Source of the DNA: Coniella vitis
Taxonomy: Eukaryota > Ascomycota > Sordariomycetes > Diaporthales > Schizoparmaceae
Assembly: GCA_011317545.1 (NCBI GenBank)
Contig: WUJK01000009.1
Span: 620,001 to 684,000 of the forward strand
Length of the DNA stretch: 64,000 nucleotides
Reading direction: 5' to 3'
Of the stretch, positions 58,650-64,000 are shown in pieces. Numbering within the stretch: position 1 is the first letter of the stretch; every line of letters starts with the position of its first letter. Under the pieces are notes generated by a model. It saw only the letters and a program-made list of their open reading frames with translations, was not told the DNA's origin and did not search any database. The translations under genes were made by a program, and so were the position numbers.

Positions 58650-59378
58650 AGGTAGAGTCTAGATGAAGAAGCGTGGCGATTGTTGAAAGATGAAAGGAAC
58701 GAATAGCGCCTCTTACCATGGGAGTGGTGAGAGAGCAGGCTGGAGACTCAAATAACGGCATTGTACTGAGGATTATTGATGAAAAGATGAGAGTTTCCTT
58801 CTCTGATTGGCTTACCTGGCCTGTGTTTATACATGCAATAGTACTGAACTTGCACCCTGCTTGGTTTTGGTCCTTGTTTTTCTCATGTCGTTGGGGTTCC
58901 CGCCTAGACAGGGCTAGTATGATATCTTCTATGAGGGACAACATGGACAGAGTGCTTATTTAGCCTTGTGAAACTGAGAACAGAATCGTCGTACGCCCAA
59001 CAGAATACACCTAGTTTTTTTTTGGACGAAGTTGACTGGTCATTGAGCCTCTATCCCCTGATCCCAGCTAGCACGCCGTCTCAGTGGCTCATGTTCCCGC
59101 AGTCAAGTGCACATGGACAAGGAAAGTAACGAGTAGGCTCTCTGTGTTGGTTATTCTCTAGTGTGCAGTTGATTCTCAGCTTACATCCAGTCTTTTTTCG
59201 GCCATGAGGCTCCTCACTAATCGCCGATTGCACCTCTGCACCTGCCTCCATCATTCCCCACAAAGTGAACCCATCTCGAATGAACCACCAATCTGAATCG
59301 TAGGTTGACCCATAACATTCACCATCAAGTCCGTCGCTCATCGACCCAACCTTGAAAAGCGGAAGACACAGAGAATGA
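58650..59378. other. Intergenic region
   Basis: Nothing is supported between the NMD3 3' end and the next convergent gene. Confidence 0.55.
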
Positions 59379-60144
59379 TCAGGATGAGAAAAGGCCCTGG
59401 AAAACGAGCGCGTGTGAGGTGTACCCAAGATCAAGTCGACGAAGAAACGCAGCAACAGCAGCAGCAGGAATAAGAATCACACCGAAGGCAAAGGGGGGGC
59501 GAAGGGTAAATAGTGCCCCCATGCGCCGAAATGGCATTGCGGCGGCCGTGAAGACATACGTGGGATGGCACGAGCTGGTCCAAGGCAGCGGTGATGTGCA
59601 GAGCTCCCTCAAATTGCTCGGCCAGACCGTCCTCGAGGCTGTTCGGGCCCGGGTGGATGTTGAGGTTGCCTGTGGAAGAGTCGCCACGGCGGGACTGGGT
59701 AGTACGCTCGGAAGAAGGAATGCCGTTGTCTGCTTGGACTGTGTCGTCGCCAACCGGAGCACCGTCGGTAGCACCATCAGTTACATGCAAGGAGCTGAGG
59801 GACTGAACAAGATTGTCGCCGGCGACTCCCCGTTCGTCCTGCATGTACAGGCTGGCAAATGAGCCGCCAAAAATGACATATTTGATCAATACGCGAAGCG
59901 CTTGAATGCAAACCATGCGGTAAGCTCGATCCGCAAGCACACCGTCCGGTGGGTCAAGGGACCATTTGCCGCGGTCAGCAAGCTCGGGCCAGGCGTCCCC
60001 GGCCATCGGACCCAGATAGACGTCTTTTCTGTCGGATCGCGCGTCCTCTATGGCATCTGTAATACAGTTGTTGATCTTGTCGGCAAAAGCCCGGTTGCAG
60101 GGGCGGTGGAGGCCCAGCAGCCGAAGAGCATCCTTGGGCTCCAT
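59379..60144 (-). CDS. Protein of unknown function
   Basis: The proposed exons are 60144-59560 and 59396-59379, 200 residues. The first ATG in frame is MEPKDALRLLGLH. The frame stays open for 40 more codons upstream without an ATG, so a 5' exon may be missing. The N-terminal half is well composed (AFADKINNCITDAIEDA, YRMVCIQALRVLIKYVIFGGSFASLYMQ) and the second half is Ser/Thr/Asp-rich, probably disordered. A GTATGT donor and a TTTCCAG acceptor give a six-codon last exon ending GLFSS. Reading through the intron instead gives a Cys run from CAG repeats, which is less likely. No known domain. Confidence 0.5.
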
Positions 60145-60686
60145 CAGAGGAGCGTCAGAGTCGAGGTAGCCTTGGCCGTACACCACAAGGGTGCGCACTT
60201 GATCTTGGGCGAAGTTGGAGGTAAAAGATGGGGGTGGTCCCGCTGACGACGGCTTTCTTCAGTACGAGGACGAGGACAAGGAGGGGTTGATTGTTGATCT
60301 ATTGTGTGCTGCTGCTGATTTTGTTGTTGGACTTTTGAAGAGGCAGAGGAAGAGAAGAGGATGTTCAGGTGGTGGGAGGTAAAGTTAAATGTAGAATCCT
60401 GCCAGCACAACACCATGCTGTTATATGGTCGATATTGTAACATTTTTTGGAGATGCCCCATTCACCTTGCGTTGTAGCAGTAATGTTAGTATCAGTTGGA
60501 TCCAGGCAGACAAAGGCCATGTTGTCGAATCATGTCGCATAACAAAGCATTCATTTGGTTAAGGGGTCGACGTATCCTGGGAAATAATAAGCCACCCAGC
60601 ATGGTGTAACACAATGGCGTTTGTTACAAATGTGAGCATAAGCTGGATTAAGGGTATCTCTTGTCTTCCACCACAATATGGACAAC
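60145..60686. other. Region between two minus-strand genes
   Basis: It may contain the 5' leader or first exon of the unknown gene ending at 59379 (Gln/His-coding CAG/CAA-rich stretch, 60300-60345) and the 3' end of ESF2. No independent gene is supported. Confidence 0.5.
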
Positions 60687-61703
60687 CTAAAAGATCCTGC
60701 TAGCCACGCTCTTGAGTTCGCTGGGACGAGCAGGTTCCTCCTTTGTTTTTGACTTGGCCAGCGGCACCTGTTTGAACGTCCTCGCCTTGTCGCCAGCCTT
60801 GGCTGCAACAGTGGGCTTCGCCTCGGGTTTGTCCGTCTCGTCCAACTTTTTCTTTTGTGCCTTCTTGGCCTGCATGCCATCCAACATCTTTGCCTTTTCG
60901 ACATTTCTGACAAACTCCATATTTTCTCTAGTAGTCCTGCTGACTTCGGCCATCATTCTGTTGCTTCTCTCGGCATTCTCGGCCGCGATTTGCTCCGTCA
61001 GGTTGTGCCACTTGAAGCCCTTGAGATAGAGCAGCGACCAGATGTCGTCGCGGTAGTAGTTGCCCTTTTTGCCGCCAATCGTGCGCGCGTTGAGCAGCTC
61101 ACAAACAGCCTTGGCGTCCTTTTTGCGCACAAACTCAACCCAGCCCTCGGTGTACATCTTCTTCCTGTTGCCGCCTGCGCGAACTCGCCGAGCATGTGCA
61201 GCGGGGTCTTGGGGAGTCAGGAAGATGCGGTTGATCTTGCCGTACTGTTCCAAGAGGGAGCGCAGCTTGGCAGGTTTCATGAACGGCGGTATGCGCGAGA
61301 GGTAGACGACGCCAGACTTTTTGATGGCCGCTTCGGTGGCCACAAGGTTCTTCTTGGTCAGGGTCTTGGCTAGCGCGACTGGTTTCGAGGCGCTGCCAGC
61401 GTCTTTCCGCTGCGATTCGCTGTCGTCGTCGTCGTCGCCATCTTCACCTGTCTCTTTAGAATCCTTGGAAGACAACTTTGGTGTTTTGGTGTCTAGTGTG
61501 AGTTTCAACTCTTCGTGGTCTTGGTCCTCGGAAGCCTCGTCGTCATTCACATCATCATCGTCGTCAAAATCACTTTCGTCCTCCACCTTGCGCCGCTTCG
61601 CTGTGCGTCCGCCCTTTTGCAGCTCGTCTTCGGAATCATAGCCTTGGATATCATCTTCGCTTTCCTCAGCATCAAGGAAGGCATTCCTCTTTTCTGGCGC
61701 CAT
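60687..61703 (-). CDS. ESF2: 18S rRNA processing factor ESF2/ABT1
   Basis: One exon of 338 residues from ATG 61703. Residues 1-105 are acidic/Ser-rich with KRRK patches. The RNA-recognition domain runs from about 125 to 235: GVVYLSRIPPFMKPAKLRSLL is its first strand and helix, EGWVEFVRKKDAKAVCELL its RNP1-like region and helix. The family-specific YRDDIWSLLYLKGFKWHNL follows, then a basic helical tail (NRMMAEVSRTTRENMEF) known from Esf2. In yeast Esf2 joins the small-subunit processome and stimulates the helicase Dbp8 during early 18S rRNA cleavage in the nucleolus. It is divergent from the ALDH gene across 408 bases. Confidence 0.95.
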   Translation of the reverse strand: MAPEKRNAFLDAEESEDDIQGYDSEDELQKGGRTAKRRKVEDESDFDDDDDVNDDEASEDQDHEELKLTLDTKTPKLSSKDSKETGEDGDDDDDSESQRKDAGSASKPVALAKTLTKKNLVATEAAIKKSGVVYLSRIPPFMKPAKLRSLLEQYGKINRIFLTPQDPAAHARRVRAGGNRKKMYTEGWVEFVRKKDAKAVCELLNARTIGGKKGNYYRDDIWSLLYLKGFKWHNLTEQIAAENAERSNRMMAEVSRTTRENMEFVRNVEKAKMLDGMQAKKAQKKKLDETDKPEAKPTVAAKAGDKARTFKQVPLAKSKTKEEPARPSELKSVASRIF

Positions 61704-62111
61704 TTTTGCTTATCACCAGGCAAGTCGACTTTGCCGAGTCGTGTATCCGGCAGTTGATGGATCGTGGTTGAAAGTTTGCTGATTGCAATTGCACTACAAA
61801 ATTTCGGGGCAGCCCCCCAGCGCCGATCACAGGGTTCGGGCTTCTTATCTTATCTCACCCGTGGCCGAGATCGGTGCCGTGCGGCGGGGCCGAGCACACG
61901 ACCCTTGGCCTGTTGATTCATTGCGAGGGGCGCAGGCAGGGCAGGGTCCTATTATCAATTGTATCTCGATTCATGTAAGTCGCCATGACCTGATAAAGGA
62001 CGTCGTGAGCTCTCGACGTGGCCAATTTCCCTTCTCTTCCTCTGTTTATCCAACCTTCTAGCCTCGTCCACACCCGCGATCAACCTTGACTTTTTTTCTA
62101 CTGTAGCCAAG
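61704..62111. promoter_or_regulatory. Bidirectional promoter between ESF2 and the aldehyde dehydrogenase
   Basis: These 408 bases separate two divergent starts. No gene, TATA box or repeat is evident. The right side has pyrimidine tracts (CCCTTCTCTTCCTC) before the ATG at 62112. Confidence 0.5.
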
Positions 62112-63686
62112 ATGTCTGTCGAGGTCATCACCACCATTTCGCCTAACACCAACGAGCCCATCGTCACCCGCAATGGCATCTCGGCGGATGACCTGCAGCT
62201 CCTGCCGCAGACCGCCGCGGAGGCATTCAAGACCTGGAGCAAGACCTCGCTGGCAGACAGGCAAGCTATTGTGAACAAGGCGTTGAAGGTGCTGTCGAGC
62301 AGAGAGGACGAGCTGGCTCTCGAACTCACTACGCAGATGGGCCGACCCATCAACTACACTGGCAAGGAAGTTGCCACCGCCGTCAAGCGCGGCGAATACC
62401 TCGTCAAGATCAGCGAGGACACCCTCAAGGACACGGAGGGCGAGGCCGAGAAGGGGTTCAAGAGATTTATCCGCAAAGTCCCGGTGGGACCTGTGCTTAT
62501 CCTTTTCCCGTGGAACGTAAGTTTCAAGATGTTGTCACGAGGCCTACATTTGGCCACGAACCAGTACTGATTGACTCGCAGTACCCTTACCTCACCTTTG
62601 TCAACTCTCTGATCCCCGCCCTGCTAGCCGGAAACACTGTGATCGTCAAGCCTTCGCCGCAGACGCCCACCGTTGTGGAACAAGTCCACAAGGCCTTCAC
62701 CGAGGCCGGCCTGCCAGCAGGCGTTTTCCAGTACTTCCACAGCGGCTCGCCCATCACCATCGAGTCTATTGTTCGCAACCCTCTGATTGCGCTGGTATGC
62801 TTCACAGGTTCCGTGGCCGGTGGTCTGGCGGTACAAAAGGCAGCCTCGGACCGCGTGGTGGGCGTTGGCCTAGAGCTCGGCGGCAAGGACCCTGCTTACA
62901 TTCGCGACGATGTGGACATTGCGTGGGCAGCTGAGGAAATTGTCGACGGCGCGGTGTTCAACTCTGGACAGAGTTGCTGCTCGGTCGAGCGAGTCTACGT
63001 GGCCGAACCAATCCACGACCAATTTGTCGAGGCCGTGCAAAACGTGCTCAAGGGCTACAAGCTGGGCGACCCATTCGACAAGAGCATCCACGTCGGTCCC
63101 GTCATTTCCAAAAGGTCCAAGGAGACGATTGAGGCACACATCAAGGACGCATTAGAGAAGGGCGCCAAGGATGCCACACCAGAGAATGAGACGTTCAGCA
63201 ACCCTCCTCCTAAGGGCAACTTTGTCAAGCCCACATTGTTGACGGGGGTGACCCACGACATGGCAGTCATGACCGAGGAGACTTTTGGCCCAGTGATTCC
63301 AGTCATGAAGGTCAAGAATGATGAGGAGGCTATCAAGTTGATGAACGACAGTGAATTCGGCCTGACGGCCAGTATCTGGACCAAGGATACTGCCAAGGGC
63401 TTTGAGCTCTGTGACGAGGTCGAGGCTGGTACCGTCTTTGTGAACCGGTGTGATTACCCAAGCCCGGTAAGTTGGCCCCCCCCCCCCCCTTCAACCTTTT
63501 TGCTTTCCCCATCGTGACTCTGCCGCTGGCCGGAAAGATATACCCTTTGCTGACAAGTGTTTGTTTGGACAGGATCTTGCGTGGACGGGTTGGAAGAACT
63601 CAGGCAAAGGGCAGACGCTGAGTCGATATGGATTCGACCAATTCGTCAAGCTCAAGAGTTACCACGTGAAGGATTACCCCAAATAA
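62112..63686 (+). CDS. NAD(P)-dependent aldehyde dehydrogenase
   Basis: Three exons, 62112-62516, 62582-63466 and 63573-63686, give 467 residues. The nucleotide fold starts FPWN-YPYLTFVNSLIPALLAG across the first splice. The general base is Glu233 in LELGGKDP, and the catalytic thiol Cys267 in FNSGQSCCSVERVYV. FTGSVAGG is the NAD loop, and the C-terminal motif ends WTGWKNSGKGQTLSRYG in the third exon. The overall type is close to fungal succinate-semialdehyde/broad aldehyde dehydrogenases of the class I superfamily; the true substrate is open. The second intron begins with GTAAGT followed by a run of about a dozen C. No targeting peptide is seen, so a cytosolic place is likely. Confidence 0.94.
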
Positions 63687-64000
63687 TTTGTAACTTGGCA
63701 CCATGAAGAGTAAGAGAAAGGAGGAAATGATGTTGCAAGTGAAGCAAGGGGAGGCCGCAAGCGGCAATAATAAATATATACGACTGTCACAGCACAGAGC
63801 AAAAGAGAAAAAAAAGTGTAACACGCCTCCCTTTGACCCGCCTCCCTTTTCCCCTTTTCCCAATGATCGATATCTGTGCGCGCTAAAAGACCACTTTAGA
63901 GAGCAGGAAATACTCGCTTCCAGTTCCTGCAAGGGTTTACATTCCGTTGGTCGGCTGTAGCGTGTGGGCGGGTTTAAATGGAAAGCGGGTTTTCAGCACG
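63687..64000. other. 3' flank of the aldehyde dehydrogenase gene
   Basis: AATAAATATATA at 63768-63779 may direct polyadenylation. Nothing else is recognised up to the window end. Confidence 0.5.

Noticed and set aside
59419..59862. 147-codon plus-strand frame
   Set aside because: It is antisense to the better-composed minus-strand gene with splice signals.

Overview
The window reads as nuclear DNA of a filamentous ascomycete (Pezizomycotina). Most genes carry short spliceosomal introns with GTAAGT-like donors, CTAAC-type branch sites and CAG acceptors. The protein set is typical of moulds: a JLP1-type sulfonate dioxygenase, GH43, a GMC oxidoreductase, a secreted histidine acid phosphatase, a vacuolar TRP channel and a SIRT5-like sirtuin. 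Two dispersed, identical 5S rRNA genes also fit, because Pezizomycotina scatter 5S genes instead of keeping them in the rDNA array. A Sordariomycete, perhaps Hypocreales, is my inference from overall gene style and was not tested. All gene models were spliced by hand from reading frames and splice signals; exon coordinates are given in each entry.

Layout. 1-13 kb: a truncated Gln/His/Pro-rich gene leaving the left edge, a 4.5 kb gene-free block, a small secreted protein, an acidic nuclear protein and the YVC1-like TRP channel. 13-19 kb: a tentative small gene head-to-head with a taurine/sulfonate dioxygenase, then a membrane-anchored protein with a fucose-lectin-like ectodomain. 19.5-25.4 kb: a compact housekeeping block with CWF19 (spliceosome disassembly), NPA3/GPN1 (RNA polymerase II assembly and import), RPB12 (shared polymerase subunit) and a HIT protein. 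26-31.5 kb: GH43, an aldo-keto reductase, a dual-specificity phosphatase and the first 5S gene. 32.8-38 kb: two small unknown genes and an AAAP amino-acid transporter. 41-50.4 kb: BRF1 (TFIIIB), a GMC oxidoreductase, the sirtuin, the second 5S gene and an F-box protein. 54-63.7 kb: histidine acid phosphatase, NMD3 (60S export), an unknown gene, ESF2 (18S processing) and an aldehyde dehydrogenase.

Functional themes. RPB12, NPA3, BRF1, two 5S genes, NMD3 and ESF2 all serve RNA polymerases or ribosome production. Several neighbours are divergent pairs with 400-500 bp shared promoters: CWF19/NPA3, RPB12/HIT and ESF2/ALDH. Secreted or membrane proteins for nutrient acquisition (GH43, phosphatase, GMC enzyme, transporter) sit between them. 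I see no secondary-metabolite cluster, intact transposon, CRISPR array or tRNA gene.

The clearest signals not explained by genes are a dispersed 8-mer, ACATAGTA/TACTATGT, found about 21 times mostly between genes, and very short terminal exons in at least six genes. I did not find a convincing new multi-gene system.
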